Shown here piece after piece: positions 11,757-23,934 of a stretch of 64,000 nucleotides of DNA. Within the stretch, counting starts at the first letter, position 1. Each line of letters starts with the position of its first letter. The notes below the pieces were generated by a model, which saw nothing but the letters and a program-made list of their open reading frames with translations, did no database searches and had not been told where the DNA came from. The translations under genes were made by a program, and so were the position numbers. Location: NCBI RefSeq assembly GCF_964340395.1, contig NW_027554293.1, positions 1 through 64,000 of the forward strand. The letters are read 5' to 3'. This DNA is from Glandiceps talaboti. Its lineage: Eukaryota; Hemichordata; Enteropneusta; Spengelidae.

Positions 11757-14700
11757 TGGTACAATAGGTGGAGTGTTCACCATTACCTATATACTTGTAT
11801 ATAATATGTATTAATGGTCCAATAGATGGAGTGTTCACCCTTACCTAAATACTTGTATATAATATGTATTAATGGTACAATAGGTGGAGTGTTCACCATT
11901 ACCTATATACTTGTATATAATTTGTATTAATGGTACAATAGGTGTAGTGTTCACCCTTACCTAAATACTTGTATATAATATGTATTAATGGTACAACAGG
12001 TGGAGTATTCACTCTTACCTAAATACTTGTATATAATATGTATTAATGGTACAATAGGTGGAGTATTCACCCTTACCTATATACTTGTATACAATATGTA
12101 TTAATGGTACAATAGGTGGAGTGTTCACCCTTACCTAAATACTTGTATATAATATGTATTAATGGTACAATAGGTGGAGTGTTCACCCTTATCTAAATAC
12201 TTGTATATAATATGTATTAATGGTACAAGAGGTGGAGTATTCACCCTTATCTAAATACTTGTATATAATATGTATTAATGGTACAATAGGTGTAGTATTC
12301 ACCCTTATCTAAATACTTGTATATAATATGTATTAATGGTACAATAGGTGTAGTATTCACCCTTATCTAAATACTTGTATATAATATGTATTAATGGTAC
12401 AAGAGGTGGAGTATTCACCCTTACCTAAATACTTGTATATATAATATGTATTAATGGTACAATAGGTGGAGTGTTCACCCTTACCTAAATACTTGTATAT
12501 AATATGTATTAATGGTACAATAGGTGGAGTGTTCACCCTTACCTAAATACTTGTATATAATATGTATTAATGGTACAATAGGTGGAGTGTTCACCCTTAC
12601 CTAAATACTTGTATATAATATGTATTAATGGTACAATAGGTGTAGTGTTCACCCTTACCTAAATACTTGTATATAATATGTATTAATGGTACAATAGGTG
12701 TAGTGTTCACCCTTACCTAAATACTTGTATATAATATGTATTAATGGTACAATAGGTGTAGTGTTCACCCTTACCTATATACTTGTATATAATATGTATT
12801 AATGGTACAACAGGTGTAGCGTTCACCCTTACCTAAATACTTGTATATAATATGTATTAATGGTACAATAGGTGGAGTGTTCACCCTTACCTAAATACTT
12901 GTATATAATATGCATTAATGGTACAACAGGTGTAGTGTTCACCCTTACCTAAATACTTGTATATAATATGTATTAATGGTACAATAGGTGGAGTGTTCAC
13001 CCTTACCTAAATACTTGTATATAATATGTATTAATGGTACAATAGGTGTAGTGTTCACCCTTACCTAAATACTTGTATATAATATGTATTAATGGTACAA
13101 TAGGTGTAGTGTTCACCCTTACCTAAATACTTGTATATAATATGTATTAATGGTACAACAAGTGTAGTATTCACCCTTACCTAAATACTTGTATATAATA
13201 TGTATTAATGGTACAATAGGTGTAGTGTTCACCCTTACCTATATACTTGTATATAATATGTATTAATGGTACAACAGGTGTAGCGTTCACCCTTACCTAA
13301 ATACTTGTATATAATATGTATTAATGGTACAATTGGTGGAGTGTTCACCCTTACCTAAATACTTGTATATAATATGTATTAATGGTACAATTGGTGGAGT
13401 ATTCACCCTTACCTATATACTTGTATATAATATGTATTAATGGTACAACAGGTGTAGTGTTCACCCTTACCTAAATACTTGTATATAATATGTATTAATG
13501 GTACAACAAGTGTAGTGTTCACCCTTACCTAAATACTTGTATATAATATGTATTAATGGTACAATAGGTGGAGTATTCACCCTTACCTAAATACTTGTAT
13601 ATAATATGTATTAATGGTACAATAGGTGGAGTATTCACCCTTACCTAAATACTTGTATATAATATGTATTAATGGTACAACAAGTGTAGTGTTCACCCTT
13701 ACCTAAATACTTGTATATAATATGTATTAATGGTACAAATTGGTGGAGTGTTCACCCTTACCTAAATACTTGTATATAATATGTATTAATGGTACAATAG
13801 GTGGAGTATTCACCCTTATCTAAATACTTGTATATAATATGTATTAATGGTACAATAGGTGGAGTATTCACCCTTACCTAAATACTTGTATATAATATGT
13901 ATTAATGGTACAATAGGTGTAGTATTCACCCTTACCTAAATACTTGTATATAATATGTATTAATGGTACAACAAGTGTAGTATTCACCCTTATCTAAATA
14001 CTTGTATATAATATGTATTAATGGTACAATAGGTGGAGTATTCACCCTTACCTAAATACTTGTATATAATATGTATTAATGGTACAATAGGTGTAGTGTT
14101 CACCCTTACCTAAATACTTGTATATAATATGTATTAATGGTACAACAAGTGTAGTATTCACCCTTATCTAAATACTTGTATATAATATGTATTAATGGTA
14201 CAATAGGTGGAGTGTTCACCCTTACCTAAATACTTGTATATAATATGTATTGATGGTACAAATTGGTGGAGTGTTCACCCTTACCTATATACTTGTATAT
14301 AATATGTATTAATGGTACAATAGGTGTAGTGTTCACCCTTACCTATATACTTGTATATAATATGTATTAATGGTACAACAGGTGTAGCGTTCACCCTTAC
14401 CTAAATACTTGTATATAATATGTATTAATGGTACAATAGGTGGAGTGTTCACCCTTACCTAAATACTTGTATATAATATGCATTAATGGTACAACAGGTG
14501 TAGTGTTCACCCTTACCTAAATACTTGTATATAATATGTATTAATGGTACAATAGGTGGAGTGTTCACCCTTACCTAAATACTTGTATATAATATGTATT
14601 AATGGTACAATAGGTGTAGTGTTCACCCTTACCTAAATACTTGTATATAATATGTATTAATGGTACAATAGGTGTAGTGTTCACCCTTACCTAAATACTT

Positions 14701-15887
14701 GTATATAATATGTATTAATGGTACAACAAGTGTAGTATTCACCCTTACCTAAATACTTGTATATAATATGTATTAATGGTACAATAGGTGGAGTATTCAC
14801 CCTTATCTAAATACTTGTATATAATATGTATTAATGGTACAAGAGGTGGAGTATTCACCCTTACCTAAATACTTGTATATATAATATGTATTAATGGTAC
14901 AATAGGTGGAGTGTTCACCCTTACCTAAATACTTGTATATAATATGTATTAATGGTACAATAGGTGTAGTATTCACCCTTACCTAAATACTTGTATATAA
15001 TATGTATTAATGGTACAACAAGTGTAGTATTCACCCTTATCTAAATACTTGTATATAATATGTATTAATGGTACAATAGGTGGAGTATTCACCCTTACCT
15101 AAATACTTGTATATAATATGTATTAATGGTACAATAGGTGTAGTGTTCACCCTTACCTAAATACTTGTATATAATATGTATTAATGGTACAACAAGTGTA
15201 GTATTCACCCTTATCTAAATACTTGTATATAATATGTATTAATGGTACAATAGGTGGAGTGTTCACCCTTACCTAAATACTTGTATATAATATGTATTGA
15301 TGGTACAAATTGGTGGAGTGTTCACCCTTACCTATATACTTGTATATAATATGTATTAATGGTACAATTGGTGGAGTGTTCACCCTTACCTATATACTTG
15401 TATATAATATGTATTAATGGTACAATTGGTGGAGTGTTCACCCTTACCTAAATACTTGTATATAATATGTATTAATGGTACAACAGGTGGAGTATTCACC
15501 CTTACCTACAATGTATATACTTGTATATAATATGTATTAATGGTACAATAGGTGGAGTGTTCACCCTTACCTATATACTTGTATATAATATGTATTAATG
15601 GTACAATAGGTGGAGTGTTCACCCTTACCTAAATACTTGTATATAATATGTATTAATGGTACAACAGGTGGAGTATTCACCCTTACCTACAATGTATATA
15701 CTTGTATATAATATGTATTAATGGTACAATAGGTGGAGTGTTCACCCTTACCTATATACTTGTATATAATATGTATTAATGGTACAATAGGTGGAGTATT
15801 CACCCTTATCTAAATACTTGTATATAATATGTATTAATGGTACAATAGGTGGAGTGTTCACCCTTACCTATATACTTATATACGATT
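11757..15887. repeat. 58-bp minisatellite, about 71 copies
   Basis: The unit contains 'ggtggagtgttcaccctta', 'cctaaatacttgtatataat' and 'atgtattaatggtacaatag', 58 bp long. It runs uninterrupted with frequent point variants (GGAG/GTAG, AATAGG/ACAAG, CCTAAAT/CCTATAT) and a few length variants (extra TA at about 12439 and 14879; extra A near 13737 and 14258; 'acaatg' insertions near 15507 and 15688). Variant order recurs at about 27 and 42 units, showing block duplication inside the array. The length is not divisible by three, so it is not coding. Confidence 0.97.
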
Positions 15888-16480
15888 TATAATAGATTAA
15901 AAAATATAATATTTGCCAATATAATGCCTATAGTTCTCCTGAAAGTGTTTAATCATAGCAAGTAGACTCCTACAGTAAACTGTAAATTCAAAAAGTTATT
16001 TCAGTATATGTTTGTATTCTAAGGAACAGCTTGAATCTAACCAAAACACTCTTGAGCAATACTGCAACCTAATCAAAATGTTAAAAGTTTCCTTTAGATA
16101 ATTAATTTATAGTTTTGTTCAGTTGTACATGTCGTCAATAATTAAGTTGGGAAATATTGATTAATTATGTCTATGAGCTCCTGCCCATCTAATATATTAG
16201 GGCAGCCTACAGTGCTTATCATAATTTATGCAGCCTGTCTGGGTCAGCTGCGAATAGGTATAATGCATTCAGTAATATTTAGTCTGGAGACTGTAGCAGG
16301 AAGTACCAGTGGGTCTTATATTTTGACAAAATGGAAGATCACAAGTCATTAGTCAATAGAACCATCACTTGACACTTCAAATTCACCTGGACAGACTGTG
16401 ATGAGCTTTTCCTTACTTATATGCAATGTTATATTGGTTCATCCAAATACTTTTCTGACAGACTGCCATATCAAACCTAA
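15888..16480. other. no gene recognised
   Basis: AT-rich unique-looking sequence between the minisatellite and the next mobile element. Confidence 0.4.
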
Positions 16481-17868
16481 ACAAGTCATTGAGAATGACA
16501 TAGTCCCTGCTATAATTGGGTTTTAAGGAATTATCACTACTCTGATCACGCAACAACATTTGTGAACCTAAAACAAACAGACTTAGATATGTTGTGTGTG
16601 CTTGTTATGTATTTGCTATGGACATGGTGTTGTTGCTAGGCTTATTTGTATATATTTCTGAATGTTTATTCATTTGTCAATTAATCCTTGTTGTTATCAA
16701 TGCATTACACAACATTAATAAGGTGCTACTATGGGTATGGTCTTATTGCCAGGCATATTTGCATTCAATTTTTGAATGTTTATTCACTTGCCTGCCCATC
16801 TCTGTTTTGGTTGACTGTTGACTGTGTCAAAATATGTTGGACAATATCTGTAGAATAACTCCTCCAGAAACATTCCATTTCAGCTAAATTCACCTAGCAG
16901 TTTTCGAGATACAAGTTTGGACTAAAATTGCCAACTGCCTATTTGTGTGTGTGCTACCAGTACCTATATTTTGCTTGTGTTATTTCATTAAAAAAACATA
17001 CTGTATGAACTGTAAAAAGAATTGTTACACATGATTGGCACCCTATCTTTTCTGGTCTGGTAGTAAATTTGAGCCCTTCACTTGATGAGATTGCATTTAC
17101 AAAGCTTAGACAGTCAAGGGGTCGAAATAGAAATATTTTTAACATGTGTGCACCTTGACTTTGGAATTTACCTGCACACAATGTACACACAATATTTTTC
17201 AGTTAAATTTGTCCTATTATATATTAAATTATTGCAATAAGTAATGCTAGGATTCAATCTTTTGTTCAGCCTGGCCAGCAGTACTCAACTTCTTTTATCT
17301 ATTCTTGATGATGGATCTTTCAGCAGGACCAAAATGCAGAATTAAAAGGTTTTAAATTCAACGTCATTGGGAGTAAGTTCATATCATTTATACTGCACTA
17401 ACAATAGAATAATATTTTTGAGATTTAATTTTTGACCAAAATTCACATTTTACACCTAATTTGCATATTACTGATGAGATCCTTATATGTTTAATATTGC
17501 TTCATCTGTGCACCCCCACATACATCCTCATTAAATTTCAGCCAAATCTGCTCCCTAGTTTTGGAATTAAAGATTTTTGACCAAAAAGACACATTTTTAG
17601 CCCTTATTTGCATATTACTGATGGCATCATCATGTCATGAACAAATATTAATTTACTCTACCCTAAGACTGTTCCCACCAAATTTCAGGCAAATCTGCTC
17701 AGTGGTTTTAGAGCTTAAGTTTTTTGACCAAAAATGACATTTTTTGACCTAAAACGCACATTTCTGATGCAATCATTTTCATTTGAACAATTTCTTAATG
17801 AGACACCCAAAGTAACATGGCCACCAAATATCAAAGTAATTGGTCCAGCAGTTTTTGACTTTAAGTTG

Positions 17869-17905
<37 letters not shown>

Positions 17906-17965
17906 ACACACACACAGCAATGCCTATAGCACTACTGAACCTTATCAGTTCAATTGTGCTAAAAA
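16481..17965 (+). mobile_element. near full-length rolling-circle-like (Helentron/HINE-like) element
   Basis: The 5' end 'caagtcattgagaatgacat' is the same as in the element at 2541 and can form a short hairpin. The first core part has monomers around 'tgttgctaggc' and 'tttgaatgtttattca' (16610-16810). The second has ~146-bp monomers with 'tttgaccaaaa', 'atttgcatattactgatg' and 'accaaatttcag' (about 17430-17760). The tail has 'gactttaagttgtttacac', a (CA)n tract at about 17872-17916 and a terminal hairpin at 17927-17961 (arms TAGCAC and GTGCTA, inner TGAAC/GTTCA), followed by a run of A. There is no open frame for a replicase. The layout matches non-autonomous Helentron-associated elements; this is inference. 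Confidence 0.65.
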
Positions 17966-18267
17966 GCAATGCCATAAGACACTTTGTCAATGAAGAGTAC
18001 ACGATGAATTAAGCTGAATTGAGGTACTAACTGCTGAAATATGTGTCATTAACACTGACAACAATGTTGTTGTGAACATAGTGCATATTTCCACAACTAT
18101 CAAAGGGTGAAATGTGGCAACACGACATTTGCACATGCCATACTTATGATCCTATCAAAAATTGCCAATTTGAATGCCTCATATTTGACAAGCAGTCTCA
18201 AGTCTCAAACTTCAAAGATAACAAGGTTCCATGCATTCATTTACTTCTGCATTTCCAATAAGTAAAT

Positions 18268-19773
18268 CATAGACCCTCCACCAACGGGGTATGCAACTAC
18301 ATCATTTCCACTGAAACGAACTCTGTTTGCATACATTAAGTTTAATTAATCCTGTTACTATAGCAGTAATGAAGACTTCCTTCAAGAGTGTAAAAACCTC
18401 ATGATGCTACATAAATCACATGTAAAATCTCGAAAAAGATGAGAAGAGATTATACGCGGTTATGCTTATTTATGTTGATGACCACAACACATCATGGTAT
18501 GGCATCTTCCCATGTCTTTGACGACAATTTTGATTTTTGTCAGCTCTGTATACACAAGGAAGGACTTGATAATTGAACAAGAGTGGGCATGAAACCATAC
18601 AAAATCATGTAAATGATAACGTACAATTATGATGAAAATATGTAATTTCCTTATACGAAGACATGCCAACAGTGGCCGACACATGCAACAAGCATGAGAA
18701 AGGCTGGAAGTTTAGATACAAATCTATAATTCTGCCATTTTTTCCGCGACTATTGCGCGAGACATTTTGAAATCTATGCATGCCTCTAGAATTTGAAGAA
18801 TGATGTACAATTTTGTGAAACACATCGTCGATCGAACTGGTATGTCTATAAATTTTGTACATTTCTACAATGCCATGTATTTTTATGCCATTTTAATAGC
18901 CCTGCATAACACCGGCACATGTACTACGCTCAAGAACATAACAGATTTGCACTTTTCAAATCAAAGAAGACATAATGGGTTACAATTCATTCAAATATTA
19001 AAATTGAGCCACAACTTGAAAGGTAATCTGCGTAAATACAATCTCTCAAGTCAAAGTTGGAGTACTTCTCATTTTCTCAGTTAGTTCGGTCATGGTTCAT
19101 CTGAGAATGATGTAAAGTTTCAAATTCAATTGGCTAGCAACCAGAAATTTGAAGTCTAGTACTCGTTTTGAAATCGTTTCGGAGACATGTTTTTGACGAA
19201 ATGTATCGTGAATATATCAACCACGACAACAGAGGTAAAATGGCAACCACGCATTGGATGTTTACATTTTATTTTGATGTAGTTACGATAACACGCCTAA
19301 TCCTGATCAATGAAGGCAGCCTAAAATATTAACATGTGATAAAAAGCATCAATAAATAGACTCAAAACTTCAAGAATCATTTCTGACAGAGAAATCCAGT
19401 AACAACCCTAATGAACGAAACACTGTACTCAAAGCATACTGCAACAATCGCAAACAATGGACAGCTTACGTGATCTATTCTTCTTTTCACACCAGAGAAC
19501 AACAAAATACACGACAAGACTATGTATGATTACCTAAAATACTATATATCTTGTTGGGTCTTCAACCAGTTATAAACTTCGAAATGGTCAGAAAATTTAG
19601 TGAAAAACATGTCGGATAGCTAGCAACTATCATTGAGTCACAGTGACTGTAAACAACTCAGAAATGGACAGGAAATGCTTATGTAGCTTAATGTATGCAA
19701 ACAAACATCATACAATAAACATTTAGAGATCCTTTGATGTGTATCCTGTTGCAGTGTTGGTGGAGGGTCTATG
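18268..19773. mobile_element. 1.5-kb TIR element with 7-bp target duplication
   Basis: The two ends are perfect 18-bp inverted repeats, CATAGACCCTCCACCAAC on the left and its complement on the right. Each is directly flanked by AGTAAAT (18261-18267 and 19774-19780). Inside, a second inverted pair around 'tgcatacattaag' (18330 and 19690) lies near the ends. Short open frames inside show no transposase signature. The CA terminus resembles hAT and P elements, but those usually make 8-bp duplications, so the superfamily is open. Confidence 0.75.
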
Positions 19774-21332
19774 AGTAAATATATCAATTAATGTTGATTA
19801 AATCCTTCTCTTACTTCAAAATTCAAACTTAATCATCAAAAACAACCACTCTGTGTGCTTTTTGTTATTCTGAGGAGATTTGTACAGTTTTTCCAGTGAC
19901 AATTGATATGTACAGTGTGCACCTCAATTTTGAAATCTACCTGCACTGGCGTACCTTGCGAGTAGCAAGTGGCGAAATGTGCTACTTGCGAGTGGTGAAA
20001 AGTGATGCTTGCGAGTGGTGAAATGTATCACTTGCGAGTAGTGAAAAGTGACGCTTGCGAGTGGTGACAATGTATGACTTGCGAGTGGCTAATGGTTAAA
20101 GGTTTGATGTTTGATGATCGTGATGGCATGACATCGACAGTGTTACCAGTGATTGGAGCCTCGTGATTGGCCTCGCTAGCTAGGTAGCAGCATGGTGGCT
20201 TTGGTAAGTACGATAGTACCAATAGTAACGTTGTACTTACCGTTGTACTTCCCGAAGCCACTGTGTGTAAACTGTCCATTATCCAAACGTCTTGGGGGAC
20301 ATGCTTTTTAGATGAATAAAAAATGAAATTCCTATGGATGAGGAAAGTATTAGTAGTCGCGTTCGACCAAGAACACTGAATGAATTTACGATGCTACTCG
20401 ATAGCTCAACGCTACTCGAGTCGATCAACGCTACATAAACATCCGGAGCAAGACCCGTTGGGCTTTGTACATCCATGGATATATCTCACTAATACATCCA
20501 TGGTTCTACCGTAGCTCTGGAGACATGTCGAAAAACCCAGCATACACCCAGAGCTAGTTCTAGCCATGTCGTGTTAATGGCCATCTTAGTTGCGAATTCA
20601 CGTACATGTAACTTAATTGTCTTTTAATTTCTTGATGTCCAAAATTGTTGTCTTCCCAACTCCACAAACTCCACTCAAGTTTTACCGTGATCAAGTAGTC
20701 GATTGACAATTCGCACCAAGGCCCTCGTATCTCCCAAGTTTTATTCATTGTATACACTGCTTTGACTAATAAACTACGGCCAGTGTTTGGCGGTCTTACG
20801 ATAAAGTTACTTCAAATCATAAAGTTTTTTCGTTCAACAACATCGCCGGTTAGTCTGTTGTCATCATTCCATTGTTTGCTATAAACTCTCCGTTTGTTAC
20901 AAGACCACGAATATTTGTTTAAAAACCTTGTGGGGTTATACTTCCATGCTTACACGAACTCATGGGTAAAACTTGTCGGAACGCAAATGAACTCAAATGA
21001 CCTATTTGATCACGTACGACCGCAGTTGAATTTCAGTCGAAGTTCTGTGTTGTCAGCGTCGATATAATTATTCATTTTTTTAATTTTTTTTTTTTTAAAT
21101 CCAAGCTTCTTGTCTGAATAACCATAGAGAGTAAAAGGGTCTTCTGTCTATGGAATAATTACCGTTTCGGTTCCATGAAAGTTAGTGAAACAATATAAGA
21201 ATTGCCATTCACGCCTCCAACCTCTAAAAAGCTACCGGCAGACAATAGTCAACTCTGCGACATTTTTTTAATGTTATTATGCCAATTTATAAAACAACTA
21301 CGCTATTATTCCGGGTGATAACAAAGAAATGG

Positions 21333-21340
21333 TATAAAAG
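21333..21340 (+). promoter_or_regulatory. candidate TATA box
   Basis: TATAAAAG in the context 'atggtataaaagtttgactg' lies 64 bp upstream of the ATG at 21397. That leaves room for an initiation site about 30 bp downstream. This is sequence resemblance only. Confidence 0.35.
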
Positions 21341-21396
21341 TTTGACTGTAGGGTGAGGAAGATCATTTCTCTCATTCTTTCCAACATGAATGTACC

Positions 21397-21585
21397 ATGG
21401 AGAACCTCACCATTTCACAGCAGAAAGCTTGGGCAGTCCTTCAGTGCAAGGTAGCATCATTCCACAGTAAGACAAAGCTCGAAGTCACTGTAGTCACTAG
21501 CTATATCGATAAAGTTACGGGAAAGCAGCACTATTTAACCAGCGGGACCGATCTCCTGGCCAAGTCCCTGTTGGGGTTGATATGA
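21397..21585 (+). CDS. small hypothetical protein inside foldback element
   Basis: This is a 62-codon open frame starting MENLTISQQKAW and ending LAKSLLGLI, with balanced codon use compared with the surrounding AT-rich DNA and a TATA box upstream. The ATG context (accATGG) is favourable for translation, but an earlier out-of-frame ATG lies about 10 bp upstream. No domain is recognised. It may be a fragment of a gene captured by the element, or chance. Confidence 0.3.
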   Translation: MENLTISQQKAWAVLQCKVASFHSKTKLEVTVVTSYIDKVTGKQHYLTSGTDLLAKSLLGLI

Positions 21586-22009
21586 GAGCTGTGAGAGCCA
21601 CAGAATGCTAGACACGGTTTTATACTAGCAAGTGATACATTGTCACCACTCACAAGCGTCACTTTTCACTACTCGCAAGTGATACATTGTCACCATTCTC
21701 AAGCGTAACTTTTCACCACTCGCCAGTGGTGTATTTCGCCACTTGCTACTCGCAACTTTCACTCGCATCATGCATATTTTGTACCTTGTACCTGGATAAT
21801 TTGAGCCCTGGAAGTGACCAAGCTTGTATTTATGGGAGTAGACAGATTAGCCCACATGAGTGAAGCCTAACAACACCATGAGGGTGAATGCAATACAGCA
21901 CATGGCTGGAATTTAATCTTGTCTGCGGAACACTCCAAACCGCGAGATTTTTTGAGTCATTGAAAAGCCCAGCAAACATGCCAAATAAGAACAAAAAGGT
22001 ATGTCAAGA

Positions 22010-23065
22010 CAAACCATTGAAGGGAGAAAACCTACCTGCCAGCCTAACTAACTATACCTACCTACCCACTTCCCTCAATGCCTAACTACCTACTACCCGC
22101 CTGCCTACCTATCTTATATCTATCTAACGGCCTACCCACCAATTATTTAATTACCAGCCTACCTACCTACCTACCTACCTACCTAATATTTAAATACCAG
22201 CCTACCTAATTCCCTACCTACCCACCTACCTACCTAATATTTAAATACCAGCCTACCTACCTACCTACCCACCTACCTACCTAATATTTAAATACCAGCC
22301 TACCTACCTACCTACCTAATATTTAAATACCAACCTACCTACCTACCTACCTACCTAATATTTAAATACCAGCCTACCTACCTCCCTACCAGACTACCTA
22401 CCTACCTACCTACCTACCTAATATTTAAATACCAGCCTACCTACCTCCCTACCTAATATTTAAATACCAGCCTACTTACCTACCTACCTACCTAATATTT
22501 AAATACCAGCCTACCTACCTACCTACCTACCTAATATTTAAATACCAGCCTACCTACCTACCTAATATTTAAATACCAGCCTACCTACCTACCTACCTAC
22601 CTACAATTTAAATACCTGCCTACCTACCTGCCTACCTACCTACCTACCTACCTACAATTTAAATACCAGCTTACCTACCTACCTACCTACCTACCTACTT
22701 TCCTACCTACCTACCTACAATTTAAATACCAGCCTACCTACCTACCTACCTACCTACCTACCTACCTACCTACCAACTTTCCTACCTACCTACCTACTTT
22801 CCTACCTACCTACCTACCTACCTACAATTTAAATACCAGCTTACCTACCTACCTACCTACTAACCCACCCACCTACCTACAATTTAAATACCAGCTTACC
22901 TACCTACCTACCTACCTACCTACAATTTAAATACCAGCTTACCTACCTACCTACCTACCTACCTACCTACCTACTAACCCACCCACCTACCTATAATTTA
23001 AATACCAACCTACCTACATATTTATCTTACACCTACCTACCTGTCGGTCTACCTACCTATCCACT
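22010..23065. repeat. (CTAC)n array with phased AATATTTAAATACCAGC spacers
   Basis: Tetranucleotide CTAC/ACCT repeats are punctuated about every 50-100 bp by a spacer 'aatatttaaataccagc', changing to 'acaatttaaataccagc' towards the right. The spacers make this a compound satellite rather than a plain microsatellite. Confidence 0.9.
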
Positions 23066-23204
23066 ACTTAAATACCTGCTTAATAAATAATTATTAAGTT
23101 TATCAATTTTTAGTTAAAGTGGACTTTAACTCAAACTTTCTATATATCTAAATCATGTGGAATGTGAATACTAAAGCGGACATCATAAAATAACGAAGTG
23201 ATAT

Positions 23205-23236
23205 TCCCCCCCCCCCCCTCTCTCTCTCTCTCTCTA
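23205..23236. repeat. poly-C / (CT)n tract
   Basis: A run of C followed by (TC)n, directly next to the decayed LINE at 23240-23930. Confidence 0.85.
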
Positions 23237-23239
23237 TCT

Positions 23240-23930
23240 GTCATATCCTTTAAGAATGTTAGTGACCATGGATCTACACAGATTTCTGTCCTTTGCTGTT
23301 CTGAGAATTTTTAACTCTGCTACTTCTGTTTTAGGAATTCGTTCTTCCATCCATTTACTTTTAGCTTTTGAGGTATGTCATGCGTTGTCTTCCTCTACTT
23401 CAATTCCCATTTACATGACCAGTTAGCATTAATTCTTCTAATCCTTCTTTCCTCATAATGTGTCCTAAGAACTTGAGCTGTCCTTTTCTCTAATGGTTTT
23501 CATCAGTTTCTTCTGTGTGCCAGCTCTTCTTAAAACCTCCTCATTTGTTATGTGATCAGCCATGATATTTTCATCATTCTTCTGTAAAACCACATTTCTG
23601 TTGCCTGTAATTTATGCTCCACCAACCTTCAATTCAAACTTTGGGCTTTCACTTTTGCTTCCCACCATGCAATTGATTGACAATCCTTTTTTCTTGCTCC
23701 CCTCTTCAACTTTGTCTAACAGTTCTTGTAGTTTCTCTTGAGATTCAGAAACCAATACTGTGTCATCTGCATACCGTAAGTTGTTAACATTATGTCCACC
23801 AATTACAAAACCACTGTTTTCGTTTAATTCTCACAAATCATTTCACTATAAAGGTTGGAGATGTCCGGGGAAAACAAACATCCTTGTCACACTCCTTTTT
23901 TGATCTCTGTAAACTCACTCATATCATACT
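23240..23930 (-). pseudogene. LINE reverse transcriptase 3' half, decayed
   Basis: The reverse complement translates, with stops and shifts, to KKGVRQGCLFSPDISNLYSE (motif B), then NNLRYADDTVLVSES (motif C, catalytic YADD kept), EKLQELLDKVEEGSKKKGLS, a FELKVGG block and ITNEEVLRRAG. This is the order of a non-LTR retrotransposon reverse transcriptase from motif B to the thumb region. The 5' part is absent and the frame is interrupted. Confidence 0.8.
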
Positions 23931-23934
23931 TCTA

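Larger units (their letters stand above)
19955..21770. mobile_element. foldback-like element with tandem-repeat arms
   Basis: Both arms (about 19955-20100 and 21620-21755) begin TTGCGAGTAGCAAGTGGCGA when read inwards and consist of 22-23-bp repeats of 'acttgcgagtggtgaaaa' type in opposite orientation. The interior is unique-looking and contains a small open frame with a TATA box (21397-21585). A deleted, reverse-oriented relative at 27797-27975 carries the flanks of both sides, so the mobile unit extends beyond the arms (to about 19900 and 21835). No transposase was recognised. Confidence 0.6.

Noticed and set aside
17715-18012. Open frames on both strands with runs of H-T or C-V
   Set aside because: Translations of a CA microsatellite.
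20028-20476. Two adjoining minus-strand open frames inside the foldback element
   Set aside because: No family signature, and the opposite strand reads equally well; there is no basis to choose.
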